From Cryptomeria japonica (lineage: Eukaryota > Streptophyta > Pinopsida > Cupressales > Cupressaceae): 64,000 nucleotides of DNA. Positions 23,803-35,318 of this stretch are shown piece after piece. Numbering within the stretch: the first letter of the stretch is position 1; each line of letters begins with the position of its first letter. A model generated the notes under the pieces. The model was not told the origin of the DNA and ran no database searches. It was given only the letters and a program-made list of their open reading frames with translations. The stretch is taken from contig NC_081410.1 of the NCBI RefSeq assembly GCF_030272615.1, positions 145,634,349 through 145,698,348 of the forward strand. Direction: 5' to 3'. Position numbers and translations under genes: made by a program.

Positions 23803-23860
23803 TAAATTGTTTGTTGGATGCATTTTGAAGGTCAAATGAGGGATGAAATCTGGGATGGCA
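23803..23860 (-). repeat. partial third copy of the RT fragment end
   Basis: TAGGTAAATTGTTTGTTGGATG..TTTTGAAGGTCA repeats the sequence at 23080-23130. It is inserted between the two larger RT copies and indicates unequal tandem duplication. Confidence 0.7.
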
Positions 23861-23875
23861 GTAAACTTATTTAGT

Positions 23876-24610
23876 CGAGGGCAATCATGCTTAGGAGGCA
23901 TAATCAGGTTAAATATTTATTGGATGGATATTGAAGGTCATGTTAGGGATGAAATGTGGGATAGGACTAAGCTTATTGAAGAAGGATTGAATCATATTCT
24001 TGTTAGTTGGGGGTGTCACATCTAGGTTTTTGCTCGAACAATATTGATTCCTTGACAAGAAACAATGAAGCCCAACAATTTTTCAGTGGTGACTTTGAAA
24101 TGCTTATCATAGGATTTATTTGACTTTGTGTTCCTTTAATTAGGCAAAAATGGTTTTGCAAATTCTTAGGATCTATTTGATGACATGAAAAAGCTAATGG
24201 AAAATGTTATTACTTGGTTCATGGCCCATACGATCTTCAAATTGAATGACATGACCACACAATAGAAGGTTCCCTATGGTGTCATTAAGGTGGTCCTCTT
24301 ATTTTTTTGCGATATGTATTTGATTGTATCTTGAAAAGTTGTCAATAAGGGAAAGTGTCTCATTACTTTGTTGCATCCACAATCATGTTCATATGGGAGT
24401 AGAAATGTATCCTTATGACATGCTTTATTATACCATTCTTAAGAGTGAATTATCTTTGAAATCTGTGCATAAAGTAATTGATAGGTTTAATGAACTCAAC
24501 TTTAGGCACCTTGATAAGCTACTCTTTGACAATGAAAGCAAATTTTGGATTGATAGCCCACCATTCTTGTTTCATGGGCTTGGTATTAAGTTTAATAACT
24601 AGGTTGCCAA
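23876..24610 (-). pseudogene. Ty3/gypsy RT fragment, copy 2
   Basis: The minus strand begins LNTKPMKQEWWAINPKFAFIVKE (24590-24520) and continues as VEFIKPIN. Further in, it shows the TPWGTF-like and VMSFNLK blocks (about 24270) and TTEKLLGFIVSCQGINI (about 24060-24090). It aligns along its length with copy 1, about 830 bp away. Stops and frameshifts are present throughout. Confidence 0.75.
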
Positions 24611-24779
24611 CTATGATTGAAGAATCTAGACATGTCTTAGTACCTCTAGCGAAGCAAGCAACAAACTTGGTTAAGGGTTCATTGTAGATTAATTTTCCTT
24701 TTTCACAAATTGCATCCAAGTTTGCGCTCCATAGGTCTTTTAGATTATCCTTGCATTCACTTCAATGATTTCCTCTAGG

Positions 24780-25060
24780 AAATAGGTCTTTTCTTCCTCT
24801 AATAGTGGGGGAGATGAGAATTCTAAGACATCTTCGTTAACGTAAGCGATTTCCTACTTATGACCAAATTAATCACCTAGAGTTGGGACCAATGCTTTTT
24901 CTTGTGGTAACTTTTGGGTAGCCCATTAAAGATGTATTCTAAGATTGCTTTGTGATTTGTAGTGAAATCCCTTTCGAGGGGCTTGAGCTTGTAAGCAACA
25001 TATCAAAGAATTTTAGGTACATTAGTTCTTTCCACTAGAGGCTTATCCCTTATCCCAACT
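24780..25060 (-). pseudogene. possible Ty3/gypsy RNase H remnant
   Basis: The minus strand reads YKLKPLERDFTTN at about 25000-24962, a block of the RT-connection/RNase H region of plant Ty3/gypsy elements. An acidic EFSSPPLLEEEKTYFLEEI stretch follows near 24840-24780. It lies on the wrong side of the RT copies for a simple element (RNase H before RT), which fits a tandemly rearranged element. 25061-25340 shows nothing. Confidence 0.45.
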
Positions 25061-25340
25061 ACAAGTTTAGAATTTTGCAATTTTGAGTGGGGAGAAATCA
25101 TGGAAAAGTAGATTAAAATACTATCTATTAATTGTTGTCCTCTCTAAGAATGGTTTGCTAGAGAATTGGCTACGTTCATGGATCAACTCTGGGATAGCAT
25201 CCCTATATGGATGAAGTGTTTATATTTAGTGAGATAGGTATTGAAAGCCTAGTTTGAAACTAATTGAGTCCCAAGAAACCCTGAGATTTTTGACATTAAA
25301 GGACTTGCAATCATAATTACTAATGCAAGAGCTTCTTTGT

Positions 25341-26833
25341 GAATCAGTGTTCTACAATTTTTAACTTTGACAATTTGTTTATTAAACCACTTAACGCATA
25401 TGAAAGAAATTAAAGTGCACAAACACAAAGCAAAGATCAACAACACCATAGCACCAAGATTTTTACATGGAAACTCGGTTAAGGGAAAAACCACGGTGGG
25501 ATTCTAACCCACAATATTAATATAATAAATATACAAATATTATATAAGGGAATGCACATGCATTCAGGCACATTGCGTAGAGTTCACTGCTCAAATGTTT
25601 ACAATAAGGGCTACAACGCAGAAGGCTCACTACCTTACAAAGGAGTTACAAAGGTAACATACATGAAGATGAAATATGAAATAGCATCTGCAAATGCCTG
25701 GAATAGTTTTGGTTAAGCACAAAACACATTCTTACTCTACTCTGCAAAACTGTTGTGTTATGATATTCTGCAACATATCGGAGCACCAATCTTCACCCAT
25801 GCACATGAAATTTTGCTCAATCGCTTATACATATATCTCGCACACACATCTATATCCAAAATGATCAAATAATCATGTCTTATATATCTGGATCACCAAT
25901 TTAGGTCACCACCATGTCAGCTTCAAGAACATGTCACAAAAGATGAAATGTGTATACAAGTCGGCTTCAATCTGATCCAAAAACAATTAAGTGGACCAAA
26001 ACAAAAAGTCCACACGCTTTCCATAGGTCGGCTAAACCTTTACTACAAATTACAAAATAATATCCTCACATGCTACAACAATACATGCGAACTAAAACAA
26101 TGTCGGCTAAGACATAGTCTGGATCGAAATCAATACCGCAAAAATGCAACACCTCCAACAATCACGTCTCAATCATACACAACACACTACAATCATCAAG
26201 AACATCGCATAACATGAATAACATCACCGAACAAGGAAAATCTTCAATACCGCACACAATAATCAATGCAAACCACAAATATGCATAAAACATTATCAAA
26301 AGATATTCACAAGCAATGTGAATTGCATCACAACAACCGTAACAACTCGGATCACCAAAATCATCATCTCTCTACCGGAGCTCAAGAACATCAACATAAC
26401 TGGTTGTCAACCTGAAAGATTCGCTTGTGGATATCCAAATCATGAAGCAAGCTAACTGAGGACACACATCAACGTCCAGAACACATTCCACACATCCGCA
26501 ACCAAAGATATAACAATTCTGGAGCAATACAGAGCACAAACCAGAATACTAGATAACACAAACAACTACATAACATCTTCAATACCGGATCTGATAACTC
26601 GATCAAATCATCATGCAGACCTCTGCAAATAGGAATGAACCATATACAGACAACATATCGGAAACCCTTTAAACCACATCAGCTCATCTGCAATACACGG
26701 GCTAAGTCAACTCATCCAATCACACTGCAACACGAGAATACACATAAAACTTTCCAATAATCTCTTCATCAACAATTTCCACATATGTCACACATGTTGA
26801 CATCAATGACAACATATCAACCAATATCCAACA
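25341..26833 (-). repeat. 3' LTR of element A (end-truncated)
   Basis: Direct repeat of 29704-31224. It starts TGTTGGATATTGG on the minus strand at 26833. The homology stops at 25341, before the G-run and the terminal TTCCAACA, so about 39 bases are deleted together with the flank. By eye the two LTRs are roughly 90% identical. Confidence 0.9.
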
Positions 26834-26990
26834 ATCTCCCCCGTTGACATTGATGGCAACATATGAATGTGAAAAACAACCAATGCAAAAAAAGAAATCA
26901 ACTCATACTGATCTCCCTTAAAAACACAAGGATCAACGTCAAACAACTCAAAATATTTCAAGGTTTTTTACATGCTTCTCTCCCCCTTTG
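26834..26990 (-). other. two polypurine tracts of element A
   Basis: GGGGGAGAT (minus strand, 26834-26842) abuts the 3' LTR. A second AAAGGGGGAGAG lies at 26978-26990. Each is preceded on the minus strand by GCCATCAATG- or GTCATTGATGTC-type sequence. The first would prime plus-strand DNA. The second is an additional copy found also in B and C. Confidence 0.75.
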
Positions 26991-27150
26991 ACATCAATGA
27001 CAAAGGCTCAAGAATCAAGCTACTCTCTCCTAAACATCTGATCCACCAACACTGACACTGTTTGCTTCCCCTAAGTAGCAACCACACTCATCAATCCGGA
27101 GCATAAAATATCTCTATGAAGTTCACAGGACTGATGCAAATCCATGCATC

Positions 27151-28911
27151 TTAGTTCTCATCAAGAGGGGCAATTACCCCTAACTTCTCTCTGAGATGCT
27201 CAAAAGCATCTTTAGGCAAAGGCTTTGTAAAGAAATCTGCAATTTGTTCCTTTGTAGATACATACTCCAATCAGACTTCTTTTTCATTCACCTTCTCTCT
27301 CAAGAAATGAAACTTGATTGATCTATGGTTTGTCTTGGAATGTAACACCAGATTATTTGAAATATTGATAGCACTTGAATTGTCACAATATAGAGCAATA
27401 TGCTCATCATTAATAACTCCTATAATCCTTCAACATCTGCTTCATCCAAATTACTTGAGTACAATTGTTAGCAACAACAGTGTATTCAACTTCTGCAGTA
27501 GATAAAGAAATATCATTCTGCTTCTTATTTGCCCAAGAAACCAACTTCTTTCCCAAAAAGAATGCACCACTTGGAGTGCTCTTCCGGTAATCAACATCAC
27601 TTGCCCAATCAACATCTGTAAAAGCACTCAAAGTAAAGTCATCATTCTTAGAATACCATAAACCAAATCAACTATTCTTTTCAAATAACTGAATATCCTC
27701 TTTATAGCAGTAACATGAGATTCCTTAGGATGAACTTGAAATCTAGCAACATGCCATACAACATTCATTATATCAGGTCTAGTTTGAGTCAAATACAACA
27801 AACCACCAATCATAGATCTATATCTGGTCTGATTAGCTTTCAGAGAGTCATCATCATTTGTCAGCTTACATCCAGTCACCATAGGTGTACCAACAGGTTT
27901 AGAATCCTCAAAACTAAATTTCTTCAACAATTCCTTCACATACTTAGATTGAGATATGAAAATATCTTTGTCCAATTGCGTAATTTGTAATCCCAGAAAG
28001 AATTTCATCTCACCAATCATAGAAATCTAAAATTCATTCTGCATTTCTTTAGCAAATTTCTTACATAGACAATCATTTCCTCCAAAGATAATGTCATCAA
28101 CAAAAACTTCAACAATCAAAATATTATTCTGATAAATCTTGAAATAAAGATTATTGTCAACAATACCTTTGTTGAATATGAGCTTCATCAAATACTTATC
28201 CAATTTGACATACCAGGCTCTAGGGGCTTGCTTCAATCCATATAATGTTTTCTTCAACCGAAAAACCATGTTCTTTTCATCTGTTAGCTGAAATCCATCT
28301 GGTTGCTCAATGCAGACTTCTTCTTCCAATTCTCCATTAAGAAAGGTTGATTTGGCATCCATCTGATAAACCTTGAAATCTTTGTGAGCAGCATAGGCAA
28401 GAAATAATCTAACAACTTCAATTCTAGCTACTGGAGCAAAAGTCTCCTAATAATCAATTCCTTCCATCTGTGAATAACCTTTATAAACAAGTCTAGCTTT
28501 ATTTCGAACAACTTCACCCTATTTATTCAACTTATTCTGAAATACCCATTTAGTTCCAATTACATTTTTATCCTTAGGTCTAGGAACAAGAATACATGTA
28601 TTGTTTTTTTCAATCTGATTCAATTCTTCTTCCATAGCTTTAATCCAATTTTCATCTTTGTAAGCTTCATCAACATTCTTAGGCTCAATCTTAGAAATCA
28701 AACAAATTTCTTCAGGAAGTCTTCTTCTAGTCATCACACCTTTATTCTTGTCACCAATAATATGATTTTCTGAATGATTCAGTCTTACATACCTGGGAGT
28801 TTTAGGATTTTCTTGAATTTCAGGTTCTTGAACTCTTTCTTTTGCATTAACATCTGCAACTTCTCTTTGATTCTCTATCTTTTCCGGATCAACTTGAACT
28901 TGACTCTGCAC
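27151..28911 (-). pseudogene. copia reverse transcriptase and RNase H of element A
   Basis: Going down the minus strand: LISKIEPKNVDEAYKDENWIKAMEEEL and NVIGTKWVFQNK (RT start, 28690-28540), [37 protein letters not shown] (28362), [12 protein letters not shown] (28240), the catalytic box [10 protein letters not shown] (28100), MKFFLGLQI (28010), SMIGGLLYLTQTRPDIM (27810), the RNase H start FTDVDWASD (27625), and in the last part ADFFTKPLPKDAFEHLR to the stop at 27151. In-frame stops occur near 28516, 28440 and 28025 and there is a frame change near 27630. All motifs are copia-type. Enzymatic residues are retained, but the frame is broken. Confidence 0.92.
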
Positions 28912-28939
28912 TGACTTTCCTTTATCTGAATTGGCATCC

Positions 28940-29640
28940 TGATCATCAGATCATATCCACGAGATCTAGTATGTTCTATATTTCCTTCATCAACCTTCAC
29001 ATTAGCACTTTCAACCATCTTTCTCAAAACCAAGACCTTGAGTGTCATTAGGATTCTTTTGACTTGCAACCATTTCATCAAGCCCAGAACTTCTCCTTGT
29101 ATTCATTTGCAACATCAAGATCATGTCTAATAAGAATGATATGCCTTTCAAGATCTTCCTCATGTTGTCTAGCATCTTGAAGGTCAAGTTTCAATTGTCC
29201 ATTCTCACTCTCAAGTCTGCAACATTCTTCAGATTTGTCTTTCAAGGACTGAGCAAGCTTTTCTTCATTCTTCTTCCTTTCTTCAATCTCTTTTGTCAAT
29301 CTCATCACAATAGCTTCCATTTCATTCTTCTGGACTGTATTCGCTCTAGCTTGTCTATCACATTCTTATGTCTTCTCCCTCAAGGCTTCTTCATCAATAC
29401 TTTGACTTTCCTTCTGCTTAAGCTGATCAAAAAGTTCCTTTATCTTTTCCCTTGATTTGTTCAACTGGTCCTTCAATGTTTCAATATATTCTTCAGGATC
29501 TTTGAGATTTGCTTTCACTTGCCGGTTCTCATCTTGTGCATTATCAAGATCTTGAAGAGCATCAATTAGCTACTTTCTAAGACTACCAGAATCCACGATT
29601 TCACCTTCCCGGATCAACCTCAAGTTGTTAGGCTTCCTCC
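28940..29640 (-). pseudogene. coiled-coil gag of element A, fused to RT
   Basis: The minus strand encodes a Lys/Glu/Leu-rich coiled coil (for example IEERKKNEEKLAQSLKDKS near 29280) that starts almost directly after the primer site. It ends in a short LDEMVASQ..GLGFEKDGES motif near 29050-28990. The same LDELLKSQ..GLGFEQG motif closes the coiled coil of element B, and LEQKLES..GLGYSNHEEGE that of C. In B and C zinc knuckles follow. In A the sequence jumps to the post-integrase linker (HTRSRGYDL) and RT, so the knuckles, protease and integrase were lost in one internal deletion. Confidence 0.75.
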
Positions 29641-29650
29641 GAGGAACTAG

Positions 29651-29662
29651 GCTCTGATACAA
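29651..29662 (-). other. primer-binding site of element A
   Basis: TTGTATCAGAGC on the minus strand is one base from the iMet-complementary TGGTATCAGAGC and two bases from the LTR end. Confidence 0.85.
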
Positions 29663-29664
29663 AT

Positions 29665-31224
29665 TGTTGGAATCAAGGAACACTGAGAGGGGGGTGCGGG
29701 GGGGAATCAGTGTTCTGCAATTTTTAACTTTGACAATCTGCTCATTAAACCACTTAATGCATATGAAGAAAATTAAAGTGTAGAAACACAAAGCAAATAT
29801 CAACAACACCATAACACCAAGATTTTTATGTGGAAACCTGGTTAAGGGAAAAACAACAGTAGGATTCTAACCCACAATATTAATATACTATGTTAAAAGT
29901 ATACAAATATTACATAAGGGAATGCACATGCATTTAGGCACATTGTCTAGAGCTCACTGCTCAAATGTTTACAATAAGGGCTACAACTCAGAAGGCTCAC
30001 TACCTTACAAAGGAGTTACAAAGGTAACATACATGAAGATGAACTATGAAATAGCATCTGCAAATGCCTAGAATAGTTCCTGTTAAGCACAAAATATATT
30101 CTTACTCTGCTCTGCAAAACTGCTATGTTATGATATTCTATAACATACCAGAGCACCAATCTTCACATTGCGCATGTGAAACTGCGCTCAATCGCCTATA
30201 CATATATCTTGCACACACATCTATATCCAAAATGATCAAATAAACTTGTCTTATATACCCACATCACCAATTTAGGTCACCACTATGTCGACTTCGAGAA
30301 CACGTCACAAAAGATGAAACGTGTACACAAGTCGGCTTCAATCTGATCCAAAAACAATTAAGCGAACCAAAACAAAATGTCCACACGCTTTCCACAGGTC
30401 GAATAAACCCCTAATACAAATTATAAAATAATATCGTCACATGCTACAAAAATACATGCGAACCAAAACAATGTTGGCTAAGACATAGTCTGGACCAAAA
30501 TCAATACCACAAACACACAACATGTCCAACAATCACACCTCGATCATCCACAACACGCTACAATCATCAAGAACATCACATAACATGAAGAAAATCACCG
30601 GACAAGGAAAATCTTCAATAGCGTGCACAATAATCAATGCGGACTACCAATATGCATAGAACACAATCAAAAGACATTCACAAGCAACATGAATTGCATC
30701 ACAACAACCGCAACAACTCAAATCACCAAAATCATCATCTCTCTACCGGAGCTCAAGAACATCAACATAACTGACTGTCAACCTGAAAGATTTACTTGTG
30801 GATATCCAAATCATGAACCAAGATAACTAAGGACTCACATCAACATCCAAAACACATTCCATACATCCGCAACCAAAGATAACCAAAGATATAGCAATTC
30901 CAGAGCAATACGGAGCAATATAGAGCACAAACGAGAATATCGGATAACACGAACAACTACATAACATCCTCAATACTAGATCTCATAACTCGATCAAATC
31001 ACCATGTCGACCTCTGCAAATATGAATGAACCATCTACAAACAACATACCAGAAACCCTTTAAACCGCATCAAATCATCTCCAATACACCAGTTAAACCA
31101 ACTCATCCAATCAAACTGCAACACTGGAATACACTGAAAACTTTCCAATAATCTCTTCATCAACAATCTCCACATATGTCACATATGTTGACATCAATGA
31201 CAACATATCAACCAATATCCAACA
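29665..31224 (-). repeat. 5' LTR of element A
   Basis: 1560 bp, TGTTGGATATTGG..TTCCAACA on the minus strand. Near its end it carries a cytosine run (CACCCCCC CTCTCAGTG type; the G run on + is at 29690-29703), a mark shared with B and C. Its outer edge (31224) abuts the LTR of element D, showing that A inserted into D. Confidence 0.92.
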
Positions 31225-32721
31225 TTCCTTTGTTGTAATGAATAGTAGATATGCAAAATATGATGCCACAATCAACTATGCTAGGAGATGAGAACATATA
31301 AGCTAAAAATGTAGATTTTGTCCAAACTATAACTGAGACACTAAAAGCAAAACTAATAAATGGATTCAGAGGTGCACCTACTGTTGAAAATTAGGGCAAA
31401 CTGGACAAGAAGCTAGAACTCTGGATCTAGGATATTGAGGGCCTGAAATGCAGGATTACCACATAAAACTGCAAAACTCTGTAGACCAAGATGCCATGCC
31501 TTGGTCATGTCCCAAGGTGCCATGCCTTGGTCCTTTCCCAAGTTGCCATGCCCTGGTCCTTGTAAACTAAGACCAAATTCTAAGGTCGGGTCTCTGTCTA
31601 TGCCTTTCTTCGGTTCTGAAAGTCGTGTGTGCACTAGATTCTTGTACCTGCACCTGCAAATTGAACAAGGGTGTCTAGGTCGCTATATAAGGTTTTGCCT
31701 TATTCAAACCCCCTGTTTTGGTGGTTTCCACCTCCACAAATAGCTGATAATGTATTGAAAATGTGTGTGCAAGAATATTGTGTATATGCAAGATCCTAAA
31801 TGAACAAAAAAGTAGATCTAGAATTCTACCCTACACTTTGAAGAGTAGACCCTAAATGAGTGTAAATTTAAATGTAAATGCTTCCAATCACAAATGCAAT
31901 AATGGATCTAAAGCATAAATGTAAATATGAAAATGAATGTTATGAAGCTCATACAAAGACATGGAAATAACATGAAACCATACCAAACCCTAAGGGAGAG
32001 GTACAAGTCAATCAACAGTTGGTGATCTTCTATTATTCTTCAATGTCTTCAAAGGTCCTAATTGATTAAGGCTTGATAAATTCTTTATGAATGCTTGATT
32101 TGCTGATTGTAGACTCCACATAACCTGCACTCTCACTTCATAAGAGGCTCCTTCAATTGCTAGAGAATCGGATCCTTCAAATGTGGAAAGGAAAAGCTAT
32201 ATGTATGAAACCCTAACTATGTTTTGGGTCATAGGCCGACCTAGAAATGATATTTTTTTGCCAATTTCTTGGATTTTAACATTAAATTACCACCAAAACA
32301 TGCTCCCAAAATTTGGGGAGAAAAAGTTGGGACTAGGTACCTAGCTACCCGGTCCGACCAACTTTTTGCCAAATTTTCGAGGAAGCAAGATATTGCGATT
32401 TTAGAGCTAATTCCAAGAGCATGTGGAAATTTGAGGCGTCTAGATATGCAAAATTGGGCCTTGAAGGTCGAAATAGGACATAATTAGGGTATTTCATGAA
32501 ATGACTTATTGGAGGAATAAAATAAAAAGGGGCACACTTAATGTAAAGGGCCAATTTTATGATGTGTAGAGTGATGAAAGAAGACATTAGATTTAATTTA
32601 ATTAATTAATTAAATAATTAAAGAGAATTTTAAATGCAAGATGCAAACACACTAAGGCGAGTGCTAACCTACGCGTGTAATTGTACCACCTAATTAAGGG
32701 TGTACAATTTAAGATGCTACA
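31225..32721 (-). repeat. 3' LTR of element D (truncated by element A)
   Basis: It matches 44706-46219 over its length: GTAGATATGCAAAATATGATG at one end, ATTAAGGGTGTACAATTTA..GCTACA at the other. The LTR starts TGTAGC on the minus strand at 32721. The missing ~150 bp (equivalent to 44554-44705) lie beyond the A insertion and are deleted. Repeated palindromic CCATGCC.TGGTCC motifs lie at 31487-31560. Confidence 0.88.
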
Positions 32722-32737
32722 TCTACCTCCCACTTTA
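32722..32737 (-). other. polypurine tract of element D
   Basis: TAAAGTGGGAGGTAGA on the minus strand directly precedes the LTR start TGTAGC, as expected for plus-strand priming. Confidence 0.8.
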
Positions 32738-34260
32738 GCGGTCATATGACACTACATGCATATGCAAGCTAAAGTATAGAAAAGTAAACATTTACAAAAA
32801 AGGATATATGCATAAGGTATCAAATGTAAGCCCCCAACGGTATCTGCAGTAGGCTGTTAGGAACTGCATCCTACAAAACCACATTGTTAGATAAAATCAC
32901 AAAATCACCTAAATGCTTACTAAGTGATGAAATTCATAGGTAGCTATATGTCCCCCTAATTCGGCTTGCTAATTTAGTGAGGTGAAACAAGGTATCATGT
33001 TTACCACAACGAATTGTGAAAAAAGGTGATGAGAAATGCTCACAACGAAGCTTGATACAAGATCGAAGCGCATCATGGAACATTTGTTAAGAAATAAAAC
33101 TATACCCAATTCCAACACAACCAAGAGTGTGAGAATTGGAGATCTCTAACACAAGATGAAAGATTAAGTGGAAAATGCAAAATTTAGTGTTTGGAAAAGA
33201 ATTACCTTTTATATTTTGAAAAAGGAGGAAGAGATCATTATCAAAGACATCCACCTTCTAGAATATAAGGTATCTTTGATAAAAATAACATCTTGAAGGA
33301 GAGGATAAGGAAAAATAAGAATACACACCTTCTGCATGATCTAGGAAAAAGTGGATTCTTAACAAAGGATTGCACACTTTCACTAAGGAGAGATTGTTCA
33401 TAAAAGATGTATTATTTCAAACAAAGAATAGGAAGACACATATTATATGAAAGAAATGACATCAAATACAATTCAATAAAGGAAAGGTGAAACTCTAGAT
33501 AAAGAGATAGAAGATATAATTATCATCCTTGCTCCCCAAGTATAGAGACAAGGACAAAAAGAGAGAGATCATGTATAAAAACACTCTTCTAAGAGAGGGA
33601 AAGAGATCCTCATTAGGGATAAACATGTTCACAACATAGAAGGGTTCATTATAAAATATACTACTCAATGAAGAAAATTGTTCAATTATTAAAGACTTCC
33701 AACACCAAGGAAGATATCCCAATTAAGGATATGCACTTAAGATCCTCATTAGGGACACTTGTTCCAATATGAGAGAAGGAATTCCAAATAGGAATATACA
33801 CCTCTACAATCAATAAGAAATCCTTATAGAAGACACTACTTCACAAAGGGGAAAATTTTAATCTTAAGAAGGGGAGATGTTTGAAATCACTCTTGCCCCC
33901 ATACATAGAGACAAGAGATGGGACAAAAATAGGCTATTATGTTGCTTCCAAAGTATGATTGCACGTGAAATTGTACTATCATGAATGACAATGAGCCCCT
34001 AATAAGTGAGCTACCAATATCACATAATGATGATAAACATAATAGAGACTAATGTTATTTGAATATATGACAGAGTAGATGAGGAATTTGAATATGACAT
34101 GTGAAATTCTCTACACTCAATGAGAGCAAAAACATGTATAAGATGATGAATATTTCAATGTCTCGATTTCAAGAGTTGCCTCTAGTAGGAGAAGAATAGG
34201 CCCTTAAGTATTGTTCCTCTTGCACATAATAAATCTTATGAAAGGGGAAATCGTAATTCA
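32738..34260 (-). other. non-coding 3' interior of element D
   Basis: AT- and purine-rich sequence with loosely repeated phrases (AAGGAGAGA, GATCCTCATTAGGGA, AAGAGAGGGAAAGAGAT). No pol domain was found in any frame on either strand, although this is where RT and integrase would be. Confidence 0.6.
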
Positions 34261-35045
34261 TTAGGGCCAATTTCTAGAAAATAGAATATTAGAATGAATA
34301 GAAGAGAAAGCCTCATAAGTGGGATTGGAAATTTCTTGAAGAGATTCATAAAGAGACTTGTCAATCGCCATGATTTCCTTATGAGTGGGACGAGTGTTGA
34401 AAGATATAGAGGATGATCTGATAGAGGTGAAGTCATCATCACTAATAAATATAGCATTCACATTGAGAGATGATCTTTTAGATGCTTTGGTGGGCTTTAA
34501 AGGATTATATCCAAGTCCAAATGAAGCTTCACGTATGTTATTTTCTAAAGGAACCTTAATTCCTTGTTCATTTGCACCACAACCATTGTCGTTATATCCA
34601 CTCTTAGATAAAATGTGAAAACATGGACCATAAAGGGATGCCATATCAGAAAGAGATGGTGGGGCCTTATAGGTCTCAGTGCCATAATTAGATGATGAAG
34701 AAGAAGATTCTGAAGAATTGTTTGAATTAGAAGCAACCACAAAGTTTTTATTAAGTTCTTTAGACAAATTGGATTGCTTTTTAGGTTCATCCTTATCTTT
34801 CTCCTTCTCAGTTTTAGATCCTTTCTAAGAGACCCTATATTATCCCACAAAAGTAGGGTTAAAGTCTAGAGATCCCCAATCGTCATCTGAGAGTACCCCT
34901 TCGGGAGAAAATATATCTTTGGGAGAGGATTCAGATTGAGTAGAATCCTTTTCAGGAGTCTTGGAATCACTGGAGGGAACAGGGGTATTAAAGGAAATAG
35001 GCATACTTGAAGATGTAGGAGTATTTGAAGAAGGATTAGAAGTGG
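34261..35045 (-). pseudogene. G-patch-like segment of element D
   Basis: The minus-strand frame 34767-34261 (168 codons) contains a Ser/Asn-rich start (SSESSSSSSNYG) and GYNDNGCGANEQGIKVPLE followed by SFGLGYNPLK. This spaced-glycine pattern, at the same place after the protease, corresponds to the G-patch of elements E and F (E: GYDGQSALGHCKQGRHEP). An acidic, SDDDFTSIRSSS tail ends at 34261. It is not known what the G-patch does in plant elements; in some retroviruses such a domain binds RNA. Its identity as a G-patch is moderately sure. Confidence 0.5.
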
Positions 35046-35059
35046 TTGAACAAGAAGAT

Positions 35060-35313
35060 TAGGTTTGCAACGAGACTTATACATTGGTATCAACATATAA
35101 AGTATACATCTTATTGTTATAAATGAACTTGATGCTGCGATGAAGAGTAGAAGAGACAACTTGCATATTATGAAGGCAAGGTTGCCCTAATAGAAGATTG
35201 TAATTAAGATGATCGAGCATGACATGAATATGTGTAGGCAAAATAAAAGGTCTCACCTTAATAGGAAAGGTTATAGTACCTAAAGAAGATCTAGCAACAT
35301 TATCAAAGCCACG
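35060..35313 (-). pseudogene. retropepsin of element D, C-terminal half
   Basis: RGFDNVARSSLGTITFPIKV, HVMLDHLNYNLLLGQPCLHN and VVSSTLHRSIKF are the second half of a Tat-type protease (compare LHFPYNLLLGRPWIHAMQVV in element E). The reading begins exactly at the left target duplication of element B (GATAG, 35314-35318). The first half is at 42015-42380. Confidence 0.85.
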
Positions 35314-35318
35314 GATAG
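35314..35318. repeat. left target-site duplication of element B
   Basis: GATAG immediately left of the LTR start TGTTGG. It is repeated at 42010-42014 immediately right of the other LTR end. A 5-base duplication is typical of LTR element insertion. Confidence 0.9.

Larger units (their letters stand above)
25341..31224 (-). mobile_element. element A: Sirevirus-like Ty1/copia with internal deletion
   Basis: Two long LTRs (about 1.5 kb) flank 2.83 kb of interior. Read on the minus strand it has 5' LTR (31224-29665), iMet primer site, coiled-coil gag, then directly the RT/RNase H, two polypurine tracts and the 3' LTR (26833-25341). Zinc knuckles, protease and integrase are missing. The LTR termini TGTTGG..CCAACA and the C-tract near the LTR end recall Sireviruses. 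The 3' LTR lacks its last ~39 bases, so no target duplication can be read. Confidence 0.9.

Noticed and set aside
29123-29455. Phe/Leu-rich 110-codon + frame
   Set aside because: It is antisense to the coiled-coil gag of element A, whose Lys/Glu codons give Phe/Leu codons on the other strand.
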